DNA from: Lysobacterales bacterium
GTDB lineage: Bacteria > Pseudomonadota > Gammaproteobacteria > Xanthomonadales > Marinicellaceae
Reading direction: 5' to 3'
Assembly (NCBI GenBank): GCA_026990095.1
Contig: JALSIL010000024.1
Span: 1-6,513, forward strand
Length of the DNA stretch: 6,513 nucleotides
The position numbers and the translations under genes were made by a program. Shown piece after piece: positions 1-5,497 of the stretch (the stretch's first letter is position 1; the number at the start of each line of letters is the position of its first letter). The notes beneath the pieces were generated by a model, which saw only the letters and a program-made list of their open reading frames with translations, was not told the DNA's origin and ran no database searches.

Positions 1-2162
1 AAGACATTGACGACTATTGCATCGAAAAAATACCCACATTGCATGAGCGCATTGAATTGATTTTACAAATTTGTTCTGCGGTGACTTTTTCACACCAACA
101 ATTGGTGCTTCACCGAGATTTAAAACCCAGTAATATTCTAGTCACCGATGATGGGCAAGTTAAGTTGTTGGATTTTGGTATTGCCAAGTTATTGGATTTA
201 AACGAAGAAGCCAAAGCCAAAAATACTGCCACCCAAATCATGACACGCTATTATGCCAGTCCAGAACAACTGCAAGGCAAAGCAGCCAGCACCCACAGTG
301 ACTTGTTCTCTTTGGCAATTATTACCTATGAATTAATCACCGGTTATCACCCGTTTAAGCATAAAACTCAACAAGAAAGAGAGCAGAATCTTATTTCAGG
401 AAAAATCATGCGGGTGACACAACGCAGTAATGAGCAAGAGCCTTTATTTCCTGAATTAACTCAAATTGCCAATGGCAAGATCGAAGGTGATTTGGAAAAT
501 ATATTACTAAAAGCCTTGTCGGTAGAGCCTGAAAATAGATATGAATCGGTTAAAGAATTTGCAAATGATTTGCGTGATTTCTGCAACAATAAACCTGTAA
601 CAGCGATGAAACCGAGTTATTGGTACTATTTAACTAAACTGATTCAAAGAAACAAACTGGTCACATTCGCTATTGTCATGACATCTGCCAGTTTAGTTGG
701 CTCCACAGTGTTCTCAATACAAAAGGCACACTATGCCGAATCACAAAGAGTCATTGCTGATGAGCAAAAAAAGTTAGCCGTAAAACAGCAAAAATTAGCA
801 GTTAAACAAAAAGATTTGGCAGAAATAGAGAGCGAAAAGTCCAAGCAAATAGCCGAATTTTTGCAAGATATGTTTAAAAAAGCCCGCCCACTACCAGGCA
901 AGTCTGAAGTGACCGCTGAAAACTTATTGGATGAAGCACTACAACAACTCAAAGATGATAAAAATATTGATAAAAGCATTAAATACCCGTTAATGGCTGT
1001 GCTTTTCACCAGTTATATTGAGTTACAAAAAATTGATTTATTAGAGGACATTATTGTTAAAGCCCATGATGCCTGTGTTGTTGATTTTTCTCCAGGAGAT
1101 GCAAACTGTCAAAATTTAAGCATCATTCAAGGTGAACTACTTAACACGCAACGCAAGGATGTTGAAGCAATTAAAGTATACGAACAGGTAGAAAATCTTG
1201 CTAGAAGTCGAAAACCAATAGATAAAATCACCTTGACTGAGGCAATGACAGCTCAATTCAACTCTCTGATGAATATAAGTCAAGGCAAGAAGGCATCAAA
1301 AAAGTTGCAAGAGGCTTTGAAAATTCTTGAGACCCTAAAGAACAAGGATTACAAAATATACCAAACCAGAATAGATATTAGCTATGCTTATTTGGTTCAA
1401 AAACGCTACCAGGAAGCGAGTGTACACATGCACAAAGTTGATGAATATATTAGCAAACATCAACTAAAAAATAGCATAGAACAAGTTCGTAATTATCAAT
1501 TGAAATCGTTTGAATATGAAATTAGGCACGATGCAATCAAAGCCTTAAAATATAAAAAAATGGCTGTCGATAAGATTGATGTTTTGTACCCAGATAAAAA
1601 GCCCAGTAACTATATATTTAATTTAAAAGCCCTTGCCACAACATACTACAATGCAGGATTAATCGAGCAAGCACTAGATTCCTATGATAAATTGATAAAT
1701 TACTACAAGAAAAATACCAATGGATTAGACCGCAGATTGATTCAAGCTTATGCACGCAAGCTAATCATTCTGCTTGCCAAAGATGATATCAAACAAGCGG
1801 CCAAAACCAATCAAATAATTTCAGCAAAGGGAAAAATTGACAAACATATTGATAATAGGCAATCTTTGTGTATGGCTTTATACGTAAATACTTTCCTCAT
1901 TATCAGAAACAGAACAACAAGCAATGATGAAAAGGAATTAGCAATAAAAAAATACAGCTCTTGTGCTCCTGATACGGATTATAATTATTACAATACATTT
2001 TATTCAATACTTAATGCTGAGTATGCGATTCTTCGAAAGGATAAACAACAAGCATTAAAATATTCAAAACAAGCTACTAAGCTATGGGATATTTACCCAA
2101 AAGATTATTTGGGATTGAAAAAACAGGTTCATTTTTTACAGACAAGAGCCAGAGACCTTTAA
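1..2162 (+). CDS. Membrane Ser/Thr protein kinase with C-terminal TPR-like sensor region (5' end outside window)
   Basis: The frame is open from the first in-frame codon at position 3, giving 719 residues without an N-terminus, so the gene starts outside the window. The glycine-rich loop and catalytic lysine are missing for that reason. Visible kinase motifs are the catalytic loop HRDLKPSN (catalytic Asp codon at 117), the DFG motif (171-179) and the SPE form of the APE motif near 258-266, with several Thr residues in the activation loop. The kinase domain ends near 590. A hydrophobic segment at 657-719 is the single membrane span. It is followed by a coiled coil with three heptads at 768-830 (KKLAVKQ, QKLAVKQ, KDLAEIE). 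The remaining 430 or so residues are helical, lysine-rich and TPR-like, probably periplasmic. This is the Hanks-type kinase architecture with an external sensor. The neighbouring convergent sigma gene is a likely substrate, by analogy with PknS/EcfK and PknT/EcfP. The kinase assignment is firm; substrate and signal are inferred. Confidence 0.93.
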   Translation, partial: DIDDYCIEKIPTLHERIELILQICSAVTFSHQQLVLHRDLKPSNILVTDDGQVKLLDFGIAKLLDLNEEAKAKNTATQIMTRYYASPEQLQGKAASTHSDLFSLAIITYELITGYHPFKHKTQQEREQNLISGKIMRVTQRSNEQEPLFPELTQIANGKIEGDLENILLKALSVEPENRYESVKEFANDLRDFCNNKPVTAMKPSYWYYLTKLIQRNKLVTFAIVMTSASLVGSTVFSIQKAHYAESQRVIADEQKKLAVKQQKLAVKQKDLAEIESEKSKQIAEFLQDMFKKARPLPGKSEVTAENLLDEALQQLKDDKNIDKSIKYPLMAVLFTSYIELQKIDLLEDIIVKAHDACVVDFSPGDANCQNLSIIQGELLNTQRKDVEAIKVYEQVENLARSRKPIDKITLTEAMTAQFNSLMNISQGKKASKKLQEALKILETLKNKDYKIYQTRIDISYAYLVQKRYQEASVHMHKVDEYISKHQLKNSIEQVRNYQLKSFEYEIRHDAIKALKYKKMAVDKIDVLYPDKKPSNYIFNLKALATTYYNAGLIEQALDSYDKLINYYKKNTNGLDRRLIQAYARKLIILLAKDDIKQAAKTNQIISAKGKIDKHIDNRQSLCMALYVNTFLIIRNRTTSNDEKELAIKKYSSCAPDTDYNYYNTFYSILNAEYAILRKDKQQALKYSKQATKLWDIYPKDYLGLKKQVHFLQTRARDL

Positions 2163-2183
2163 TCCAAACTCCGATATTTGGAT
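2162..2183. terminator. Hairpin between convergent kinase and sigma genes, weak terminator candidate
   Basis: A perfect 7-bp inverted repeat (ATCCAAA / TTTGGAT) with an 8-base loop begins at the last base of the kinase stop codon, in the 37-base gap before the end of the sigma gene. There is no clear T-tract on either strand, so it is a poor intrinsic terminator. It may simply stop or stabilise the two converging transcripts. Confidence 0.3.
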
Positions 2184-2199
2184 TTGGGTTAAGTAATAT

Positions 2200-2748
2200 T
2201 CAATTATCACTGAGATGGGCTTTCACAAATGCTCTGGCTGTTCGCAATTCACGTTTGATGCTGCTTTGCGAAGTCTCAAAACAGTCTGCTAATTCTGGTA
2301 TGGTTAAGCCTCCATAAAATTTCATCATTAATAATTGTGCTAATACATCATCAAATTCAGCGAGTTTTTGCATGGCATAATCCATATCGAGCAAATGATT
2401 TATTTCAAAATCTTGCTTGTCGTCACTGACATTTAAAGCATTTAATGTCACTTTCTTTAAATTACCACCATGAATCTTGGCATTTTTACTGCGAGCATAA
2501 TCAATAATGAGTTCTCTCATCATCTTTGACATAAGGGCAAAAAAATGCCCACGAGATTCAAATGAATGAGATTTTATTTTATAAAACTTAATAATGGATT
2601 CATGCACAACCGCACTAGTATTCAAGGTATTGTGTCTAATGTTTTTTCTTAAAGCTGATTTTGCAAGAATAATTAACTCATCATAAACCTCGGGTAAAAC
2701 TTTATTTTTATCCTGGCTATTGAGAATCTCTGTTAATTTGCTTGTCAT
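2200..2748 (-). CDS. ECF-like RNA polymerase sigma factor (TIGR02999 / Sigma70_ECF type)
   Basis: The protein has 182 residues, the usual length for this family. Region 2 spans about residues 19-90, including LPEVYDEL (18-25), SAVVHES (45-51), GHFFALMSKMMRELIIDYAR (67-86) and the typical following basic/GG stretch. Region 4 spans about 128-180 with the helix-turn-helix LTIPELADCFETSQSSIKRE (148-167). Ordinary ECF factors have an acidic DAED-like patch before the VQE-type segment, which helps bind the RNA polymerase beta' coiled coil. Here the matching place reads N-T-S-A (43-46), without acidic residues. In EcfP/EcfK-type sigmas this deficit is repaired by phosphorylation from a partner Ser/Thr kinase, and such a kinase is encoded next door. 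Thr41, Thr44 and Ser45 are candidate sites by position only. The gene converges on the kinase instead of preceding it. No good Shine-Dalgarno is visible before the ATG at 2748. No anti-sigma gene is present. Confidence 0.9.
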   Translation of the reverse strand: MTSKLTEILNSQDKNKVLPEVYDELIILAKSALRKNIRHNTLNTSAVVHESIIKFYKIKSHSFESRGHFFALMSKMMRELIIDYARSKNAKIHGGNLKKVTLNALNVSDDKQDFEINHLLDMDYAMQKLAEFDDVLAQLLMMKFYGGLTIPELADCFETSQSSIKRELRTARAFVKAHLSDN

Positions 2749-2858
2749 TATTATGATTATATTACTTAGGGTATAGCTTGAAATAAATGATTATAGTGTT
2801 CTTATGTTACCAATTATATTATTATAAGAATACCATTATTAAAATAAATATTACAATT
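2749..2858. promoter_or_regulatory. Divergent intergenic region between sigma gene and upp
   Basis: This is a 110-base, very AT-rich spacer between two divergent start codons. On the minus strand a perfect TATAAT lies at 2795-2790, giving a roughly 35-base leader for the sigma gene, but no convincing -35 precedes it. On the plus strand TATAAG at 2823-2828 is a possible -10 for upp, again without a good -35; a TTGAAA at 2778-2783 is too far from it. Neither gene has a clear Shine-Dalgarno. Both promoters are tentative. Confidence 0.35.
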
Positions 2859-3485
2859 ATGCCAATTCATGAAATCAAACACCCTTTAATGCAACATAAA
2901 ATCGGTTTGTTGCGTGAAAAAAATATTAGTATCAAGTCATTTCGAGAAATTACTGGTGAAATTGGTACTTTGCTTATTTACGAAGCGACTAAAAATTTAC
3001 CGCTTGAAACCATAACCATCGATACATGGGCTGGGGAAACAGAAGTTCAGCAAATAGCTTGTAAAAAAATGACGATAGTGCCGATTTTAAGAGCAGGGCT
3101 TGGGATGCTTGATGGCGTTTTGCAGCTTGTACCCAATGCGCGTGTTTCGGTTGTGGGTTATGAACGCGATGAAGAAACCTTAGACGCTCGTGCTTATTAT
3201 GAAAAGTTAGTACCTGAAATTGAGCAACGCCAAGTTGTGGTCGTTGATCCAATGCTTGCCACAGGCGGAACCTTTATTGCGACATTGGATGCTTTAGTGG
3301 CAAAAGGTTGTGAAAACATTATTGGCTTATTTCTAGTGGCTGCACCTGAGGGTTTGGATGCGGTTTTTGCTAAACATCCTGATGTTGAAATATATGTGGC
3401 AGCAGTGGATTCACACCTTAATGAAAACGGTTACATCTTGCCAGGACTAGGTGATGCGGGTGATAAGATATTTGGGACTCGTTGA
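2859..3485 (+). CDS. upp: Uracil phosphoribosyltransferase
   Basis: This cytosolic enzyme makes UMP from uracil and PRPP in pyrimidine salvage. The ATG at 2859 gives 208 residues, the same length as E. coli Upp, and starts with MPIHEIKHPLMQHKIGLLRE, which lines up with the family N-terminus. An earlier in-frame ATG at 2787 would add 24 AT-rich-coded residues not seen in the family and is rejected. Key motifs are the RAGLGM segment (78-83), the PRPP-binding loop VDPMLATGGT (129-138) and the uracil-binding C-terminus GYILPGLGDAGDKIFGT (191-207). All are intact, so the enzyme should be active. The gene stands alone, divergent from the sigma gene and closed by a strong terminator. No permease gene (uraA) is adjacent within the window. 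No clear Shine-Dalgarno precedes the start. Confidence 0.97.
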   Translation: MPIHEIKHPLMQHKIGLLREKNISIKSFREITGEIGTLLIYEATKNLPLETITIDTWAGETEVQQIACKKMTIVPILRAGLGMLDGVLQLVPNARVSVVGYERDEETLDARAYYEKLVPEIEQRQVVVVDPMLATGGTFIATLDALVAKGCENIIGLFLVAAPEGLDAVFAKHPDVEIYVAAVDSHLNENGYILPGLGDAGDKIFGTR

Positions 3486-3503
3486 ATTTTAAATGTTGAA
3501 TAT

Positions 3504-3538
3504 AAAAAAACCTGAGGTTTAAAACTCAGGTTTTTTTT
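3504..3538. terminator. Bidirectional intrinsic terminator shared by upp and the IPTL-CTERM-like gene
   Basis: A perfect stem of 13 bp (seven A-T pairs plus CCTGAG/CTCAGG) has an 8-base loop. A-runs on the left and T-runs on the right give a U-tract in both directions. It lies 18 bases after the upp stop and 20 bases beyond the end of the convergent minus-strand gene, so it serves both. Confidence 0.92.
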
Positions 3539-3558
3539 AACGTGTTATAAACTAAATA

Positions 3559-4293
3559 TTATTTTACTAACTTACGAGTAGCTAATACGATTAAGGCTAA
3601 AGTCAGAAATGCCAATGCCCACAAACTTAAACTTGGAACAGCTGTTGGAGGAGCTAAAGCAGCACTAACATCATAATGGACAACACCATTCCATACGCGT
3701 GGGTCAAATATTGAACCGCCTGCTGCCAATGGAGCGGTTCCTGAAGTGCCTAAGCGGAGCTCTAAAATGCCATCATTAAATAATTGATTAGCAGGTCCTG
3801 TACCATTTGTATATTCCCAACTTCCATCTGAAATCATTGCGATTCCCATTGTTGCACCAGGATTAATTGTAATGCCTCCAACAGCAACAGGAGTGGGTTG
3901 ATCAACACCTTGAGCTACGACTGAATTGTCTGTTCCTAATAAGGTCCATCCTGTCATGGTTTCTTGAAAGCCAACATAAGTACCACTTCTTGTATAGACA
4001 TCTACAGATGTGGCATCAGCAGTATTAATGTCCCAACTTAGTATAGTGACAGGGTCAGTGCCAACATTTTCAATTTCAAAAAACATACCAGCACCTGGAC
4101 CGCTTAAGCCATTATCACTTCCAAATAATGTACCAATAGACCCTGCAACACTTGGAATTGGCGCGGGATTGGCACTTAATGGTTTTAATGTTGGAGTTCC
4201 ATCCTCATCTGTTGCATTGGCATTTACCATTCCAGCTAGAGAGATGATTAATAGCAATGTTAAATTGCTTAAGATTCGATTAAATATTTTCAT
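3559..4293 (-). CDS. Exported protein with variant IPTL-CTERM-like sorting tail
   Basis: The protein has 244 residues and no cysteine. An N-terminal signal peptide (basic start, hydrophobic core about 11-21, probable cleavage after NANA at residue 27) is followed by a Gly/Thr/Asp/Pro-rich body that looks like all-beta secreted material. The C-terminus has VPSLSLWAL (219-227), a hydrophobic stretch to about 238, then RK and a final K. This is the plan of the IPTL-CTERM signal (consensus near IPTLSxWG, membrane helix, basic end), which in that family is associated with exosortase H. The Trp is kept, while Ile, Thr and Gly are changed to Val, Ser and Ala. The body has no family I recognise. Expected fate is export, then sorting or membrane anchoring through the tail. 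AAAGG at 4305-4301 lies 7 bases before the ATG and supports the start. Its promoter and a CRP-like site lie upstream. Confidence 0.85.
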   Translation of the reverse strand: MKIFNRILSNLTLLLIISLAGMVNANATDEDGTPTLKPLSANPAPIPSVAGSIGTLFGSDNGLSGPGAGMFFEIENVGTDPVTILSWDINTADATSVDVYTRSGTYVGFQETMTGWTLLGTDNSVVAQGVDQPTPVAVGGITINPGATMGIAMISDGSWEYTNGTGPANQLFNDGILELRLGTSGTAPLAAGGSIFDPRVWNGVVHYDVSAALAPPTAVPSLSLWALAFLTLALIVLATRKLVK

Positions 4294-4349
4294 TTTATTA
4301 CCTTTATTTTAATTATAATTCATTTAGATATATTAGTTGTTACAGCAAT

Positions 4350-4376
4350 ATTATAGAAAAGCCATTCAAATGTAAA
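4350..4376 (-). promoter_or_regulatory. Sigma70-type promoter of the IPTL-CTERM-like gene
   Basis: Reading the minus strand, TTTACA (4376-4371) and a perfect TATAAT (4355-4350) are separated by 15 bases, which is short. The expected start near 4343 gives a leader of about 50 bases before the ATG at 4293. The short spacing suits a promoter that needs an activator, in keeping with the palindrome upstream. Confidence 0.5.
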
Positions 4377-4401
4377 ATTTTTTACCAATAAACGAATTAT
4401 T

Positions 4402-4417
4402 TGTGATGAATATCACA
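4402..4417. promoter_or_regulatory. CRP-family binding site (TGTGA-N6-TCACA)
   Basis: TGTGATGAATATCACA carries both perfect CRP half-sites at the canonical spacing. The symmetry extends to TTTGTGAT-N4-ATCACAAA (4400-4419). It lies between the 3' end of the cupin gene and the start of the IPTL-CTERM-like gene, so the latter is the only sensible target. Its centre is about 54 bases upstream of the first base of the TATAAT box, near -66 to a start at 4343. This is the class I range but not exactly in phase with -61.5 or -71.5. FNR-type sites (TTGAT-N4-ATCAA) fit less well. Confidence 0.65.
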
Positions 4418-4430
4418 AAAAATAGGAAGA

Positions 4431-4443
4431 TGAAGTCACTTCA
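4431..4443. repeat. 13-base palindrome downstream of the cupin gene
   Basis: TGAAGTCACTTCA is perfectly symmetric about its central base. It lies 11 bases beyond the cupin stop. On the minus strand it is followed by TCTTCCTATTTTTT, so it could be a weak terminator for the cupin gene (5-bp stem, 3-base loop). It could equally be an operator next to the CRP-like site. Confidence 0.3.
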
Positions 4444-4454
4444 AAAATGTTTTG

Positions 4455-4766
4455 TCAAACGCTGCCTTCTTTCTCAACCACTAAAATGCGTGCCTCGCCA
4501 ATAGGTGAGGCAATGTGTTCTGTACCAATATTGGCATAAAAGACATCACCAACAGACAATAATGCTGATTTGATAACACCGTCTTGTTTGTATTGCATTT
4601 CGACAAGTCCATTCAAGACAACGAAGACTTCTTCACCGTCATTAACATGCCATTTATAGGGCTTATCTGTCCAATGCAAGCGAGTGGTTATTCCATTCAT
4701 GTTGGCAATAGTTATTGCTCCCCATGCTTTGGGTGCAGTAAAATCTTTGGCTTTAATAATTTTCAT
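4455..4766 (-). CDS. Small single-domain cupin protein
   Basis: The protein has 103 residues from the ATG at 4766 (MKIIKAKDF). An upstream in-frame start at 4829 would add 21 residues and run across the opposing gene's start, so it is rejected. Cupin motif 1 appears as WHVNDGEEVFVVLNG (39-53). His40 and Glu46 occupy metal-ligand places, and Gly53 follows at the correct spacing. The second His of the usual HxH is Asn42. Motif 2 is GDVFYANIGTEH (73-84) with His84. A metal-binding beta-barrel is therefore likely, with one ligand changed. Small stand-alone cupins have many roles and nothing here fixes the substrate. No Shine-Dalgarno precedes the start, and a TATAAT (4778-4773) sits only 6 bases upstream, which suggests a leaderless transcript. 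It diverges from the DUF1272 gene. Confidence 0.85.
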   Translation of the reverse strand: MKIIKAKDFTAPKAWGAITIANMNGITTRLHWTDKPYKWHVNDGEEVFVVLNGLVEMQYKQDGVIKSALLSVGDVFYANIGTEHIASPIGEARILVVEKEGSV

Positions 4767-4778
4767 AGGTGGATTATA
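4767..4778. promoter_or_regulatory. 11-base divergent junction: Shine-Dalgarno on one strand, -10 box on the other
   Basis: Only 11 bases (4767-4777) separate the two start codons. On the plus strand AGGTGG (4767-4772) is a good Shine-Dalgarno 5 bases before the DUF1272 ATG at 4778. On the minus strand TATAAT (4778-4773) overlaps this region and lies 6 bases before the cupin ATG, so transcription would begin at or beside that ATG. No good -35 goes with it. The DUF1272 promoter must lie inside the cupin gene; TTGGGT (4729-4734), 17 bases, TTTAAT (4752-4757) is a candidate. Confidence 0.45.
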
Positions 4779-4972
4779 TGCTAGAAATGCGAGAAAATTG
4801 TGAGCATTGTGATAAAAATTTACCTGCAAATGCTGTTGATGCCTTTATTTGCAGTTACGAATGCACTTTTTGCCAACATTGTGTGAAAACTAAATTAGAT
4901 AATATTTGCCCTAACTGTGGTGGAAACTTTGAAAAAAGACCTGTGCGTTTGGCAAAGGAAAACTCTGCATAA
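4778..4972 (+). CDS. DUF1272 family small cysteine-rich zinc-ribbon-like protein
   Basis: The protein has 64 residues starting MLEMRENCEHC, the standard DUF1272 beginning, from the ATG at 4778. A GTG at 4769 in frame would add three residues but overlaps the Shine-Dalgarno AGGTGG. Eight cysteines occur as four pairs: C8-C11, C25-C29, C32-C35 and C44-C47, the last in CPNCGG. They should hold two zinc ions in a ribbon- or treble-clef-like fold. Family members are small cytosolic proteins of unknown function, often called DUF1272 or YwqJ-unrelated zinc-binding hypotheticals. It is followed after three bases by a DMT transporter fragment, so the two were probably one transcription unit before that gene broke. 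Confidence 0.9.
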   Translation: MLEMRENCEHCDKNLPANAVDAFICSYECTFCQHCVKTKLDNICPNCGGNFEKRPVRLAKENSA

Positions 4973-4975
4973 ATC

Positions 4976-5233
4976 ATGACAAGCTATTCCAAATTTGTAC
5001 TCAAGATGCTGATTGCGGCGGTGATTATCAGTACTTCGTCGGTGTGGGTAAAAACTTCGCAGGTTGACTCTAGTGTCTCTGGGTTTTATCGGATGTTTAT
5101 TGGTGGCAGTGTTTTACTTGCTTATTGTGGATTTAAACGCTTTGATTTATGGCTTTCTTGGCGTTATTTTGGTAGGTGGTTTTTAGCGGCTTTGTTTTTC
5201 GCTATTTTTTCTTCAAACTCCATTCCCCTATGA
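4976..5233 (+). pseudogene. EamA/DMT-family transporter, truncated remnant
   Basis: The frame codes for 85 residues. Two membrane helices are visible (about 7-25 and 34-50), with GFYRMFIGG (36-44) matching the end of the first helical hairpin in EamA (RhaT/YedA-like) permeases. A third helix begins at about 66 (FGRWFLAALFFA). After FFA at residue 76 the family normally continues for over 200 more residues and ten helices in all. Here it changes to IFSSNSIPL and stops, and no transporter-like coding follows in any frame. The lesion lies near 5203-5210 and sits just before a REP-like palindrome, so a deletion or insertion probably cut the gene. The start is three bases after the DUF1272 stop, and translation may be coupled. 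A functional short product is very unlikely. Confidence 0.8.
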
Positions 5234-5250
5234 AATATGCGGGCTAGGTT

Positions 5251-5300
5251 GTCGCGAGATTCAAGAGATTGTCATTTCGTTTCATTGCAGGCAATGACGG
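5251..5300. repeat. Degenerate REP/MITE-like palindromic element
   Basis: The core TCATTGC-AG-GCAATGA (5282-5297) is a perfect 7-bp inverted repeat. An outer GTCATT (5271-5276) can also pair with AATGAC (5293-5298). Wording such as AGATTG...TTCGTTTCATT...CAATGACGG resembles the dispersed palindromes around 'GTCATTGCGAG...CGCAATGACGG' seen in many bacterial genomes. It lies directly after the broken transporter. One copy only is in the window, so its repeat nature is inferred. Confidence 0.45.
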
Positions 5301-5325
5301 CGTGAGTTGTTTTAGTTTTTTTAAT

Positions 5326-5341
5326 TGTGTAAATATACACA
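5326..5341. promoter_or_regulatory. Activator-like palindrome TGTGTA-N4-TACACA before the structured RNA
   Basis: TGTGTAAATATACACA has perfect 6-bp arms in the CRP/FNR-family layout (TGTG-N8-CACA), but the fifth base of each arm departs from the CRP consensus. Its centre (5333.5) is 29.5 bases upstream of the first base of the TATAAT at 5363. That equals -41.5 when the -10 box starts at -12, the class II activator position, and it occupies the place where a -35 is missing. Confidence 0.5.
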
Positions 5342-5362
5342 GTTAGAGTGCTCAATATTTTT

Positions 5363-5368
5363 TATAAT
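5363..5368 (+). promoter_or_regulatory. -10 box of the structured RNA
   Basis: A perfect TATAAT with no recognisable -35 at 16-18 bases (CAGTTA, AGTTAG and ACAGTT are all poor). Transcription should begin at about 5371-5376, at the start of the structured stretch. The absence of a -35 fits activator dependence through the palindrome at 5326-5341. Confidence 0.55.
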
Positions 5369-5370
5369 AG

Positions 5371-5497
5371 CAACTCGTGGGTAAATGCTACGACGCGAGT
5401 TTGGTCAAATCTCCGACTGTAGCAATTTTAGTGGGATTGCACAACTCCACGGTTGTGCGTAAAGCCAGTAGCGAGAACAGGCGCTACTGGCTTTTTT
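5371..5497 (+). ncRNA. Candidate structured small RNA or attenuated leader, about 125 nt
   Basis: The locus has a -10 box, interleaved helices and a strong terminator, and no long reading frame. Helix S1 pairs 5372-5379 with 5394-5401 (8 bp, one G-U). Its loop contains TGCTAC, which can pair with GTAGCA downstream (5386-5392 with 5418-5424, 7 bp with a G-U). This is the geometry of an H-type pseudoknot, with a 6-nt loop 1, 1 nt between helices and a 16-nt loop 3. A second hairpin is GCACAAC/GTTGTGC (5439-5445 with 5452-5458) with loop TCCACG. The CCAC of that loop can instead pair with GTGG at 5431-5434. The terminator stem follows at 5461. I do not recognise a known RNA family (not 6S, Spot 42, tmRNA or a common riboswitch). 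It could be a free sRNA, or a leader for the gene at 5713 with the terminator acting as attenuator. Confidence 0.6.

Noticed and set aside
768..830. Short tandem repeat in the kinase gene as a repeat locus
   Set aside because: The similarity reflects three coiled-coil heptads in the protein rather than a DNA repeat array.
2084..2317. Plus-strand reading frame of 77 codons
   Set aside because: It overlaps the ends of the kinase and sigma genes in another frame, with no recognisable protein features.
2787..2858. Upstream in-frame start adding 24 residues to Upp
   Set aside because: The extension is low-complexity and absent from the family. The start at 2859 gives the standard 208 residues.
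4010..4312. Plus-strand reading frame of 100 codons
   Set aside because: It is antisense to the IPTL-CTERM-like gene and lacks independent support.
5396..5424. tRNA T-arm-like wording (GGTCAAATC followed by TGTAGCA)
   Set aside because: The stem does not pair as a T-arm, and there is no anticodon arm or acceptor stem partner.
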